A stretch of 5,789 nt of DNA. It comes from Bacteroidota bacterium (lineage in GTDB: Bacteria; Bacteroidota; Bacteroidia; Cytophagales; Cyclobacteriaceae). Of this stretch, positions 1 through 5,460 are shown piece by piece (the stretch's first letter is position 1; each line of letters begins with the position of its first letter). A program made the position numbers and the translations under genes. The DNA lies in the NCBI GenBank assembly GCA_023417065.1, contig JAEZGH010000167.1, positions 1-5,789 on the forward strand, in the 5' to 3' direction. The notes under the pieces are model-generated. The model made no database searches and was not told the origin of the DNA. It saw nothing but the letters and a program-made list of their open reading frames with translations.

Positions 1-484
1 AATGTACGCCGTCCGCCGCGACAACCCAATCGAAGCCCTGAGAAGTACCGTCCCTGAAAGAAATTTCAACTCCTCTTGAAGTCTGCGAAAATCCGGCGCA
101 CCCCTTCCCAAGGTGAAGAGAGCCGGGCGAAAGAGCCTTTAGTAATACATTGTGCAGGTCTGCCCGATGAAGGGTTACCGTGTGCACCAGATCCCAACGG
201 GAGCGTATCCGTTCTGTTTCTGTGTAATTGAGAACTTTTCCTTTCTGATCGCGAATACTGAATCGCTTCATCGTATTGCCCGCCCCCAGTACATCAGCTT
301 CCATCCCGATGGAGCGGAAAGCTTTCATGGCATTCGCGGCGAGCACGATCCCTGCACCGAGGGGTTTTATTTCTGAGGCATTTTCGAAAACGTTAACGGG
401 GATACCTTTCCGTTGTAAGGCAATTGCCAGGGTGAGACCACCAATCCCGCCACCAACGATTGCAATAGATCCTTTTTTAGTCAT
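1..484 (-). CDS. FAD-dependent monooxygenase, N-terminal part (gene runs off the left edge)
   Basis: A class A flavoprotein monooxygenase (PHBH/salicylate hydroxylase/UbiH/TetX superfamily) would use FAD and NAD(P)H to hydroxylate an organic substrate, normally in the cytoplasm. The ATG at 484-482 opens a frame of 161 codons with no stop before the window edge. An N-terminal Rossmann fold is visible: IAIVGGGIGG at residues 7-16 gives the GxGxxG dinucleotide-binding loop, and E34 at the end of the second strand is placed to bind the adenosine ribose. GAGI (43-46) and NAMKAF (51-56) follow as in the family, then HRADLH (106-111) with the conserved arginine. AADGVH (156-161) is the start of the second FAD motif (DG motif), cut by the edge. 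About 200-250 residues, including the substrate pocket, are missing, so the substrate cannot be inferred. Its start overlaps the end of a possible small upstream ORF by 8 bases, which suggests translational coupling if that ORF is real. The family is clear; the specific function is open. Confidence 0.93.
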   Translation of the reverse strand, partial: MTKKGSIAIVGGGIGGLTLAIALQRKGIPVNVFENASEIKPLGAGIVLAANAMKAFRSIGMEADVLGAGNTMKRFSIRDQKGKVLNYTETERIRSRWDLVHTVTLHRADLHNVLLKALSPGSLHLGKGCAGFSQTSRGVEISFRDGTSQGFDWVVAADGVH

Positions 485-629
485 ATGTTCGTACCATCTT
501 TTGTTTGCTCTTCCGTATGCGCTTCAGAAGGCGCTCTTCTTTAATAAGCGCAATCAGATTCATTTGAGCTTCCTGGAAATGCTGAACGTAAGAATTACCG
601 TTTTGCGATGTTTTCGACTGGTTATACAT
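477..629 (-). CDS. Possible small basic protein of 50 residues upstream of the monooxygenase
   Basis: I do not recognise this protein. The ATG at 629-627 opens 50 codons ending in TAA at 479-477, and an in-frame TAG lies seven codons upstream of the ATG. The stop overlaps the monooxygenase start within the string ATGACTAA, a layout typical of translationally coupled genes. The first 15 residues are polar (Q, N, S rich). Residues 16-47 are predicted by eye as one long amphipathic helix, with a hydrophobic stretch MNLIALI (23-29) followed by a strongly basic tail rich in K and R (30-47). No Cys, signal peptide or membrane segment is visible. The coding sequence fills most of the 195-bp gap between the ABC ATPase and the monooxygenase. 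It could instead be an untranslated leader with a chance ORF. Conservation of the frame in relatives would decide. Confidence 0.42.
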   Translation of the reverse strand: MYNQSKTSQNGNSYVQHFQEAQMNLIALIKEERLLKRIRKSKQKMVRTYD

Positions 630-672
630 AGCTCTAAAAAATTTGACTAACCTTCTTAACGAGTCGAAAACA
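609..672. repeat. 11-bp perfect inverted repeat flanking the small ORF start
   Basis: TGTTTTCGACT (609-619) is the exact reverse complement of AGTCGAAAACA (662-672), separated by 42 bases. One arm lies within codons 4-7 of the possible small ORF, and the other begins 8 bases past the ATPase stop codon. The ATG of the small ORF (629-627) lies in the loop. This could be a split operator or an RNA stem that controls access to the start codon. On the minus strand a competing short stem (GACT/AGTC, 4 bp) precedes a run of six T at 634-639, so weak termination behind the ABC operon is also conceivable. The repeat itself is certain; its role is inferred. Confidence 0.5.
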
Positions 673-679
673 GCATAGG

Positions 680-1360
680 TTATATTTTACCACCAACAAT
701 TTCACCGTCACTCATTTCAATTATTCTGTTTGATTTCCGGGCAAACTCCTCATCATGCGTCACCGCGATAATGGTTTGCCTGTATTCCGATGTCAATTCC
801 TGAAAAATATCGAAGACCACGTGCGTGTTATAAGAATCAAGGTTCCCTGTAGGTTCGTCACCCATGATTATGTCTGGATCGTTGATCAACGCCCGGGCAA
901 TCGCCACGCGCTGCTGCTGTCCCCCCGAGAGCCTGCTTGTGGGCTTCAGCGCCTGGTCCTGAACCCCAAGAATCCGCAGCTTCTCATATGCCCGTTCCTC
1001 AACTTCCTTTCGGGTATAGGCGTTGCGCTTCAATGCCGGAATCATTACATTCTGCAACGCGGTGAATTCCGGAAGCAGATAGTGGAACTGAAACACAAAA
1101 CCGATATGCTTGTTCCGAAACGAAGCCAGAAAATCCTGCTTCCTGCCTTGTAACGACACACCTGAAATCTCAAGTTCACCCTCGTAATCCGTATCCATCG
1201 TTGAAAGGATATACATCAGCGTAGACTTCCCACACCCCGACTTCCCGATTAACGAAAGGAACTCGCCTTTCTTCACCGCCAGATCAATTCCTTTCAGTAC
1301 CTGAAATTTCTCCGGGTCGTAGAAGTATTTCGTGATTCCTTTGGTTCGCAGCACATCCAT
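680..1360 (-). CDS. ABC transporter ATP-binding protein (LolD/MacB/DevA type)
   Basis: This is the cytoplasmic ATPase that powers the permease encoded immediately upstream. Its 226 residues form one nucleotide-binding domain, the usual length for LolD/DevA-type subunits. Visible motifs are Walker A GKSGCGKST (39-47), Q-loop glutamine Q91 in FVFQFHYLLPEFTALQNV, ABC signature LSGGQQQ (144-150), Walker B IIMGDEPTGNLD (164-175) with catalytic E169, and H-loop H202 in AVTHD. The wording around the Q-loop (FQxHxLLPxxTALxNV) and EPTGNLDS is characteristic of the o228/MacB-LolD family, which works with 4-TM permeases rather than with importers. The ATG at 1360 follows the permease TAG after 7 bases, with AGGATAGG just before it as a weak ribosome-binding site. 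It is the last gene of an adaptor-permease-ATPase operon. No essential residue is missing. The transported substrate is unknown. Confidence 0.95.
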   Translation of the reverse strand: MDVLRTKGITKYFYDPEKFQVLKGIDLAVKKGEFLSLIGKSGCGKSTLMYILSTMDTDYEGELEISGVSLQGRKQDFLASFRNKHIGFVFQFHYLLPEFTALQNVMIPALKRNAYTRKEVEERAYEKLRILGVQDQALKPTSRLSGGQQQRVAIARALINDPDIIMGDEPTGNLDSYNTHVVFDIFQELTSEYRQTIIAVTHDEEFARKSNRIIEMSDGEIVGGKI

Positions 1361-1367
1361 ACCTATC

Positions 1368-2612
1368 CTACCCTCTCAGGATTTCAATCGGATCCATTTT
1401 GCCAGCCTTTCTCGAAGGCATATACCCTGCCAGCGCAGTCGTCGCTACGCCAAATACAATCCCGATGATATAATACTTCGGATCGAAGTTCACCGGCAGG
1501 TGATCAAGACTCACCATATCACCTCCGTCGAAAGGTGCCTGTGATATCAGCCATGAAAGTCCAAAGCCTATAGCAAGCCCCGCGATACTTCCAACCAGCC
1601 CGATAACTACAGCCTGAATCAGAAAGATGTTCTTTACATCCGTTGGCGAGAAACCCATTGCTTTCAGAATCGCAATGTCTTTCATCTTGCTGAAGATTGT
1701 CATATTAAGGATGTTGTAGATGCCAAAACCCGCCACCACAAGCAAGGTGATGGAAACGGAATAAGTGAGGATATTCCTGACAACAACTCCCGTAAGGAAC
1801 GTTGCGTTTGCCGTTTCCCAGTCCTCGGCTTTGTAATTGAACTGCTTCTCGTATTCACCAGCTACTTCCTTTGCCGTGTGTAGATCGTGCAACTTTAGGT
1901 TGATATCTGTTATATAACCCCTGTCCTGCTGCAAGATCGTCTGAACTGTTGAGATGTTGGCGTAACTCCGAACATTGTCGACAGTCCCGATGCCCATCTG
2001 AAACAACCCTACAATTTTAAGCGTGATGGTATACCCCTGTGGCGTTGTAACTACTATTCGTTCACCCGTGGCTATGTTCAGCTTCTTTGCAAGCCCTGTT
2101 CCCATAATGATCCCATCGTGATTGGATTTAAGGTCTTCGATTCTTCCTGACTTCATTTTAGACCGGATATCGAATAGACGATCCTCCTCAATAATATCAA
2201 CGCCTAAGATCACTCCATTCAACTGCACGGCGCCGTAATTGTAAAACACCTGCGATGATATCAAAGGTGAAACTCCTCTTACGCGTTCGTCACGACGCAA
2301 CACATCGGCAATCTGAAGTGCGTTGCGAACCTTGGCTGTTTCGATTTTCGGTTTCTGATGATGTATCAGGTTCAAACCCTGTGGATTAACTTGCTCTGCT
2401 ATGGATTCTCTGTCACGGGTGACGTCGTGATAGATATGAATATCAGGCGACGACGTCATGGTTAATTCTTCGGTGAAGTCATTCAGCCCCGTCATCAGGC
2501 TTACCATAGCAATGAACATCCCGATACCGAACGTCACACCCAGCATTGCGATGACGGTTTGCCGCGGCCTCGCGAAGAGGTGTGTTCGTGCTATTTCAAC
2601 AGCGAGTTTCAT
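1368..2612 (-). CDS. ABC transporter permease, MacB/LolC/DevC type (FtsX-like domain)
   Basis: The inner-membrane subunit of the export pump, 414 residues. The layout is that of the type VII (mechanotransmission) ABC family: TM1 at about 18-40, a large periplasmic MacB_PCD-type region at about 41-277, then TM2 (about 281-304), TM3 (about 328-356) and TM4 (about 379-397). The protein ends PSRKAGKMDPIEILRG (399-414), a hallmark C-terminus of this family. KMKDIAILKAMGFS (309-322) after TM2 is the cytoplasmic coupling segment that contacts the ATPase. Unlike true MacB, the ATPase is a separate protein, as in DevC and LolC/E. The ATG at 2612 follows the adaptor stop codon by 9 bases. Lipoprotein release (Lol) is an alternative role for this fold, but the adjacent membrane-fusion adaptor favours efflux or secretion through a TolC-type channel. 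The length is normal and there are no frame breaks. Confidence 0.93.
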   Translation of the reverse strand: MKLAVEIARTHLFARPRQTVIAMLGVTFGIGMFIAMVSLMTGLNDFTEELTMTSSPDIHIYHDVTRDRESIAEQVNPQGLNLIHHQKPKIETAKVRNALQIADVLRRDERVRGVSPLISSQVFYNYGAVQLNGVILGVDIIEEDRLFDIRSKMKSGRIEDLKSNHDGIIMGTGLAKKLNIATGERIVVTTPQGYTITLKIVGLFQMGIGTVDNVRSYANISTVQTILQQDRGYITDINLKLHDLHTAKEVAGEYEKQFNYKAEDWETANATFLTGVVVRNILTYSVSITLLVVAGFGIYNILNMTIFSKMKDIAILKAMGFSPTDVKNIFLIQAVVIGLVGSIAGLAIGFGLSWLISQAPFDGGDMVSLDHLPVNFDPKYYIIGIVFGVATTALAGYMPSRKAGKMDPIEILRG

Positions 2613-2621
2613 GCATATGAA

Positions 2622-3713
2622 TTATTTGATCAGCAAAACTTCGGTATCGCGGCTTATGCCTTTCACTACCTCTACTTCTTCAAGGGTTTCAATTCCCTTT
2701 ATGATGCGGATTTTTTCTTTGCCATTTGCAGTCTGAATCCACAGGGAGTCCCTGCCTGCAACGGCAGCCCTCGGTATTACCAACGCATTTTCTTTTCTTC
2801 GGATGATAATGTTTGCTTCGACTGCCAGCCCCGAGACCAGCAAAGGAATCGTGTCCTTCAACGACGCATCTACCTTTATGGACTGTTGCTGTCTATTGAC
2901 CAGAGGATAGATCTTCTCAACGGTAGCGCTATATGTCTGTCCCGGTAGTGCATCGATAGTAACGAGAATATCCTGCCCGTGCTGAAGTCGCTGAATATCG
3001 CGTTCGTCAACCGCGAGTTCAAGAAAGAAGGCGCGTTTATCTCCGATTATGGCAACAGGTTCACCCCGCCGAATGAGTTCGCCCTTTTCTTTTAATGTCT
3101 GAAAAACGACGCCATTCACATCACTCCGCACGATGTACTTACCTGATTCGTTGCCCGCAATCTCAAGCTGACTACGTGCACTTTCCAGCTCCAGGTAGAG
3201 GCGATCTTTGACCTGGCGATAACGACTTTGCTGAAGAAGGAATTCAGATCGCGAGTTATCATACGCAAGCCGCATCCGGTCGAATTCGGCCCGTGATGTT
3301 GCGTTCTGATCGAGGAGGTTTTTATAACGAACAAAATTCACCGAATCGAATTCCATTTTCGTTCTGACTGCGTTGACTGCTGAAAGAATTTCCGCCAGCA
3401 CTGGCGAGTCGTCGCGATAGTTGGCGGAAGCAACAGCCCAGTTCTTCTTCGCGAGATCAAATCGGGAGCTTTGCTGTCCACTTTCAAGTATAAACAGCGG
3501 CGTTCCCGGGCTAACTTCGGCACCGTCTTCAATTGTTTTTTCAAGGACGTAGCCATCGGCCAGGGCAAAGACTTGATATTGATTACGTGCAACCACGTAT
3601 CCTGAGGCGTATACTGCTTCGATCAGTGGTTTTTCCACCGGACGAATTCGCTCGCTGTTGTTAAAGCAGCTGACGAGAAAGCAGATCGGGAGCAGGAAGA
3701 AATATCGCTTCAT
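2622..3713 (-). CDS. Lipoprotein membrane-fusion adaptor of an ABC efflux pump (MacA/DevB/HlyD-like)
   Basis: A periplasmic adaptor linking the inner-membrane permease to an outer-membrane channel, 363 residues. The N-terminus is a lipoprotein signal: MKRYFFLLPICFLVSC, with lipobox LVSC at 13-16 and C16 as the lipidated cysteine, so the adaptor is probably anchored by lipid. Two half-motifs of a lipoyl/barrel-sandwich domain (about 46-80 and 190-225, the latter GKYIVRSDVNGVVFQ) enclose a long charged helical hairpin at about 82-187, as expected for a TolC-docking coiled coil. A beta-barrel region (about 228-305) and a C-terminal membrane-proximal region (about 306-363, with LVIPRAAV) follow. 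It is the first gene of the operon, upstream of the permease and ATPase, the same order as devBCA. The start is the ATG at 3713, where the signal peptide begins. No Shine-Dalgarno sequence is seen, and TAAAA lies a few bases upstream. The substrate cannot be read from the adaptor. Confidence 0.92.
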   Translation of the reverse strand: MKRYFFLLPICFLVSCFNNSERIRPVEKPLIEAVYASGYVVARNQYQVFALADGYVLEKTIEDGAEVSPGTPLFILESGQQSSRFDLAKKNWAVASANYRDDSPVLAEILSAVNAVRTKMEFDSVNFVRYKNLLDQNATSRAEFDRMRLAYDNSRSEFLLQQSRYRQVKDRLYLELESARSQLEIAGNESGKYIVRSDVNGVVFQTLKEKGELIRRGEPVAIIGDKRAFFLELAVDERDIQRLQHGQDILVTIDALPGQTYSATVEKIYPLVNRQQQSIKVDASLKDTIPLLVSGLAVEANIIIRRKENALVIPRAAVAGRDSLWIQTANGKEKIRIIKGIETLEEVEVVKGISRDTEVLLIK

Positions 3714-3746
3714 GGCATTTTAGTGATATGCCGACGTGCCGGTCGG
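3714..3746 (-). promoter_or_regulatory. Two overlapping hairpins in the leader of the efflux operon
   Basis: Read on the minus strand, CCGAC/GTCGG (loop of 6) is followed at once by GGCAT/ATGCC (loop of 9), the latter ending directly before the adaptor ATG. The two stems share the central GG, so both cannot be fully formed together. The second stem would place the start codon next to a helix. Each stem is only 5 bp, so chance is possible. I found no clear -7/-33 promoter pair in the 130 bp upstream; a partial box AAACTTTG (3811-3804) is the nearest match. Confidence 0.25.
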
Positions 3747-3843
3747 GTTACCTAAGATTACGTGCAAACGGGTAATTGGCTACAACCATTTATGCGAAGT
3801 GTTCAAAGTTTGAGTTAAGGTGTGGCTAACGGCGATTGTAATG

Positions 3844-3878
3844 AAAAAAAAATGCCCTCCGAAGAAGGCATTTTTTTG
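3844..3878 (-). terminator. Intrinsic terminator of the peroxiredoxin gene, with UUCG tetraloop
   Basis: On the minus strand the RNA reads GCCUUC, UUCG, GAGGGC, flanked by A-rich and U-rich runs that extend the stem (AAAAAAAU paired with AUUUUUUU). The C(UUCG)G loop is among the most stable tetraloops known, and at least eight U follow the stem. It begins 2-3 bases past the peroxiredoxin TAA (3882-3880). The symmetry of the A and T tracts means it could also stop plus-strand transcription. It separates the Rrf2/peroxiredoxin unit from the efflux operon. Confidence 0.9.
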
Positions 3879-3879
3879 T

Positions 3880-4512
3880 TTAAAGGTTGGGTTGCGGCGT
3901 TGTGCGCAGGTAAGGCTTGATGCGCTTATGGCCTTTTGGAAATTTTGCTTCGATCTCTTCGTCTTTGACAGCGGGTGTGATGATCACGTCCTCGCCATGT
4001 TTCCAGTTGGCTGGAGTTGCCACGCTGTATCCTGACGTGAGCTGCAGGCTGTCCACCACGCGGAGGATCTCATCGAAGTTCCGGCCTGTCGACGCAGGGT
4101 AAGTGATCATAAGTTTGATCTTTTTATCAGGACCGATCACGAAAACAGAGCGAACCGTGAACTTGTCGACATTAGGGTGAACCATACCGTAGAGGTTTGC
4201 CACCTTGAACTCAGGGTCGGCAATAAGGGGATAGTTTACTTCAGTATTCTGCGTTTCGTTGATGTCTCCGATCCATCGGTTGTGAGAGTCGATAGGATCA
4301 GCGCTAATTGCCAACACCTTAACATTGCGTTTGCGAAACTCGTTGTCGAGTTTAGCCATAGCACCGAGTTCAGTGGTACAAACCGGAGTAAAATCTGCCG
4401 GGTGCGAGAAGAGGATACCCCATGAGTCGCCCAGCCATTCGTGAAAATTAATTGTGCCTTGAGTGGTTTCGGCCGTGAAATCGGGAGCGATATCGCCTAA
4501 TCTGAGGGACAT
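3880..4512 (-). CDS. 1-Cys peroxiredoxin (Prx6 type)
   Basis: A cytoplasmic thiol peroxidase that reduces hydrogen peroxide and organic hydroperoxides. The 210 residues match the usual length of the Prx6 subfamily. The active site SHPADFTPVCTTELG (36-50) contains P38, T42 and the peroxidatic C45, and R121 in FTVRSVFVIG is the conserved active-site arginine. C45 is the only cysteine, so there is no resolving cysteine and an external thiol must recycle the enzyme. The C-terminal extension (TPANWKHGEDVIITP, then FPKGHK and YLRTTPQP) is typical of Prx6 and absent from AhpC. I chose the ATG at 4512 (MSLRLGDIAPDF), because homologues begin there. The frame stays open to an ATG at 4605, but those 31 extra residues resemble translated leader and would overlap the Rrf2 gene. 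The gene sits 73 bp downstream of the Rrf2 regulator in the same direction, so it may be co-transcribed with it or controlled by it. A strong terminator follows. Confidence 0.96.
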   Translation of the reverse strand: MSLRLGDIAPDFTAETTQGTINFHEWLGDSWGILFSHPADFTPVCTTELGAMAKLDNEFRKRNVKVLAISADPIDSHNRWIGDINETQNTEVNYPLIADPEFKVANLYGMVHPNVDKFTVRSVFVIGPDKKIKLMITYPASTGRNFDEILRVVDSLQLTSGYSVATPANWKHGEDVIITPAVKDEEIEAKFPKGHKRIKPYLRTTPQPNL

Positions 4513-4585
4513 AGAATATAAGGTTAAAAGTTGAACAATATTTTGCTTCTGGAATGATAAAAACCAGAGGTTAAAGTACGCTAAG

Positions 4586-5026
4586 CTAACGGTTTTTCCT
4601 TGCAATTAGTTTGTTTTCCTGTTTCACGAGCGTCTCGAGCGTGTCGGCTTTGAGAAGTTCCAACGTAGCGTTTCGTATTTCCACGAACGCATACCTGACC
4701 GCACAGACTTCTTCATCTTCACACTCGTCGCAGGGCTCGTAGAATTTCAGGGACGCGCACGGTACGGCCGCGATGGCTCCATCAAAATAGCGAATTATTT
4801 CTGCAAGATTTACCTCGTCGGGTTTTCGCCGGAGGACATATCCACCGCCCTTGCCTTGTCTGCTTCCAAGGATACCAGCTCTCTTGAGGTCGAGCAGGAT
4901 GCCCTCGAGAAACTTTCTCGGGATATTGCAAGCGTCAGAGATATCCCGGATAAGGAATCTCTCCTCCGGCCGTTTGGCCATATGGACGAGCGCGTGGATC
5001 GCATATTTACATTTCTTCGAAAGCAC
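4586..5026 (-). CDS. Rrf2-family transcriptional regulator with cysteine cluster
   Basis: A DNA-binding repressor or activator of the IscR/NsrR/RsrR family, 146 residues, normal for the family. The N-terminal winged helix-turn-helix is clear: MLSKKCKYAIHALVHMA (1-17), IRDISDACNIPRKFLEGIL (26-44) as the recognition region, and the wing GSRQGKGGGYVLRRKPDEV (54-72) with the family signature GGGYxLxRxPxEV. Cysteines at 90, 99, 102 and 108 lie where IscR and NsrR bind an Fe-S cluster, but the spacing here (C-x8-C-x2-C-x5-C) has four cysteines instead of three, so which of them act as ligands is uncertain. The start is GTG at 5026-5024: an in-frame TAA lies only four codons upstream, and MLSKKCKYA is a typical family start. 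A possible promoter ends so close to the GTG that the mRNA may be leaderless. It is divergent from the tRNA-Thr gene and upstream of the peroxiredoxin gene, which suggests a redox, iron or NO signal. Confidence 0.94.
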   Translation of the reverse strand: MLSKKCKYAIHALVHMAKRPEERFLIRDISDACNIPRKFLEGILLDLKRAGILGSRQGKGGGYVLRRKPDEVNLAEIIRYFDGAIAAVPCASLKFYEPCDECEDEEVCAVRYAFVEIRNATLELLKADTLETLVKQENKLIARKNR

Positions 5027-5030
5027 CTGC

Positions 5031-5060
5031 GAAATTTAACAGAAAGCAGGTATATCCAAA
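5031..5060 (-). promoter_or_regulatory. Possible Bacteroidota-type promoter of the Rrf2 gene
   Basis: On the minus strand TTTG (5060-5057) and TAAATTTC (5038-5031) are separated by 18 bases. This matches the Bacteroidota consensus TTTG / about 19-21 / TAnnTTTG except for the final base of the -7 box (C for G). Only four bases (GCAG) separate the box from the GTG start, so transcription would begin at or very near the start codon. Confidence 0.35.
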
Positions 5061-5072
5061 TGCTTTGATGGC

Positions 5073-5104
5073 TTTGCTTTTATTTTGCCGACCACCTAAT
5101 TTTG
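5073..5104 (+). promoter_or_regulatory. Bacteroidota-type promoter of tRNA-Thr
   Basis: TTTG (5073-5076), 20 bases, then TAATTTTG (5097-5104), an exact match to the Bacteroidota -33/-7 consensus (TTTG and TAnnTTTG). The mature tRNA starts 10 bases after the -7 box, so the 5' leader would be only a few nucleotides. The GC-rich stretch GGCCCCGCC between the box and the tRNA resembles a stringent discriminator region, but that part is inference. Confidence 0.7.
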
Positions 5105-5114
5105 GCCCCGCCAA

Positions 5115-5186
5115 GCCGAGATAGCTCAGCGGTAGAGCAGCTGATTCGTAATCAGCAGGTCGAGGGTTCAAATCCCTTTCTCGGCT
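5115..5186 (+). tRNA. tRNA-Thr (anticodon CGU)
   Basis: A complete cloverleaf. The acceptor strand GCCGAGA (5115-5121) pairs perfectly with TCTCGGC (5179-5185). The D stem is GCTC/GAGC around loop AGCGGTA. The anticodon stem is GCTGA/TCAGC with loop TTCGTAA, giving anticodon CGT (5147-5149), which reads ACG. The variable loop is AGGTC. The T stem GAGGG/CCCTT (one G-U pair) holds loop TTCAAAT. The discriminator is T5186, and CCA is not encoded. G1-C72, C2-G71 and the G35-U36 anticodon bases agree with threonine identity. The gene is divergent from the Rrf2 gene and followed directly by repeats that copy its 3' part. Confidence 0.95.
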
Positions 5187-5282
5187 CTTACTACAATTGC
5201 ACGAAGGCTTGTCCTCTCTCCATCTCCGGTGGAGCATCCCGCCTTAGCGGGAAGGTCGAGGGTTCAAATCCCTTTCTCGGCT
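5187..5282 (+). repeat. tRNA-like repeat unit 1
   Basis: This 96-bp unit carries ACGAAGGCTT at 5201-5210, D-arm remnant CGGTGGAGC, and hairpin TCCCGC (5237-5242), loop CTTA, GCGGGA (5247-5252). Its 5253-5289 segment, extending into the next unit, is identical over 37 bases to 5157-5193 of the tRNA and its trailer. The D-arm remnant is the most diverged of the three (GGTGGAGC for GGTAGAGC). Confidence 0.88.
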
Positions 5283-5384
5283 CTTACTATTCCTGACGAA
5301 GGCTTACATTCATTCACTTCCCCATCAGCGGTAGAGCATCCCGCCTCAGCGGGAAGGTCGAGGGTTCAAATCCCTTTCTCGGCT
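5283..5384 (+). repeat. tRNA-like repeat unit 2
   Basis: This 102-bp unit carries ACGAAGGCTT at 5296-5305 and CAGCGGTAGAGC, identical to the D-arm segment of tRNA-Thr. Its hairpin is TCCCGC (5339-5344), loop CTCA, GCGGGA (5349-5354). From 5355 to 5387 it matches the tRNA variable loop, T arm, acceptor strand and CTT trailer exactly (33 bases). Confidence 0.88.
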
Positions 5385-5460
5385 CTTTATACCTCCTGAT
5401 CAAAGGCTTCTTCTTCTCTTCTCATCAGCGGTAGAACATCCCGCCCCAGCGGGAAGGTCG
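5385..5460 (+). repeat. tRNA-like repeat unit 3, truncated
   Basis: This unit has AAAGGCTT (5402-5409), a pyrimidine tract, CAGCGGTAGAAC with one change in the D arm, and hairpin TCCCGC (5439-5444), loop CCCA, GCGGGA (5449-5454). Similarity stops after AGGTCGA at 5461, in the first bases of the T stem, so the T arm and acceptor strand are missing. This marks the end of the array or a deletion or insertion breakpoint. Confidence 0.85.

Larger units (their letters stand above)
5187..5460 (+). repeat. Tandem array of partial tRNA-like units behind tRNA-Thr
   Basis: Three imperfect direct repeats, with the shared AGGTC core starting at 5157 (the tRNA itself), 5253, 5355 and 5455, so the period is 96, 102 and 100 bp. 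Each unit reads in order: trailer CTCTT(A), a variable stretch, (ACG)AAGGCTT, a pyrimidine-rich run, a D-arm remnant (C)GGTRGARC, a hairpin TCCCGC-NNNN-GCGGGA, and then the variable loop. In the first two units the whole T arm and 3' acceptor strand of tRNA-Thr follow. None contains the 5' acceptor strand GCCGAGA, so none can fold as a full tRNA. If transcription continues past the tRNA, the array would be part of the primary transcript. Confidence 0.9.

Noticed and set aside
276..650. Plus-strand ORF of 124 codons
   Set aside because: It lies antisense to the flavoprotein monooxygenase and small ORF, with no recognisable domain. It is a shadow frame.
4513..4605. 31-residue N-terminal extension of the peroxiredoxin, starting at 4605
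   Set aside because: The extension has no family similarity, would overlap the Rrf2 gene by 20 bases, and Prx6 proteins begin at the MSLRLGD equivalent at 4512.
5007..5237. Minus-strand ORF of 76 codons across the tRNA region
   Set aside because: Its core RDLNPRPADYESAALPLS is the well-known spurious translation of the strand opposite a tRNA gene. It also overlaps the Rrf2 promoter region.
5237..5282. Additional functional tRNA genes in the repeat units
   Set aside because: There is no 5' acceptor strand, the D stem is only half present, and the anticodon-like loop has the wrong size, so no cloverleaf can form.
5102..5296. Plus-strand ORF of 64 codons with repeated VEGSNPFLGSYY
   Set aside because: This is the translation of the tRNA and repeat unit 1. 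The peptide repeat merely reflects the DNA repeat, since 96 is a multiple of three.
5187..5460. CRISPR array
   Set aside because: The period is about 100 bp, the repeats are tRNA-derived and only partly conserved, and the spacers share motifs. This is not a CRISPR layout and no cas gene is present.
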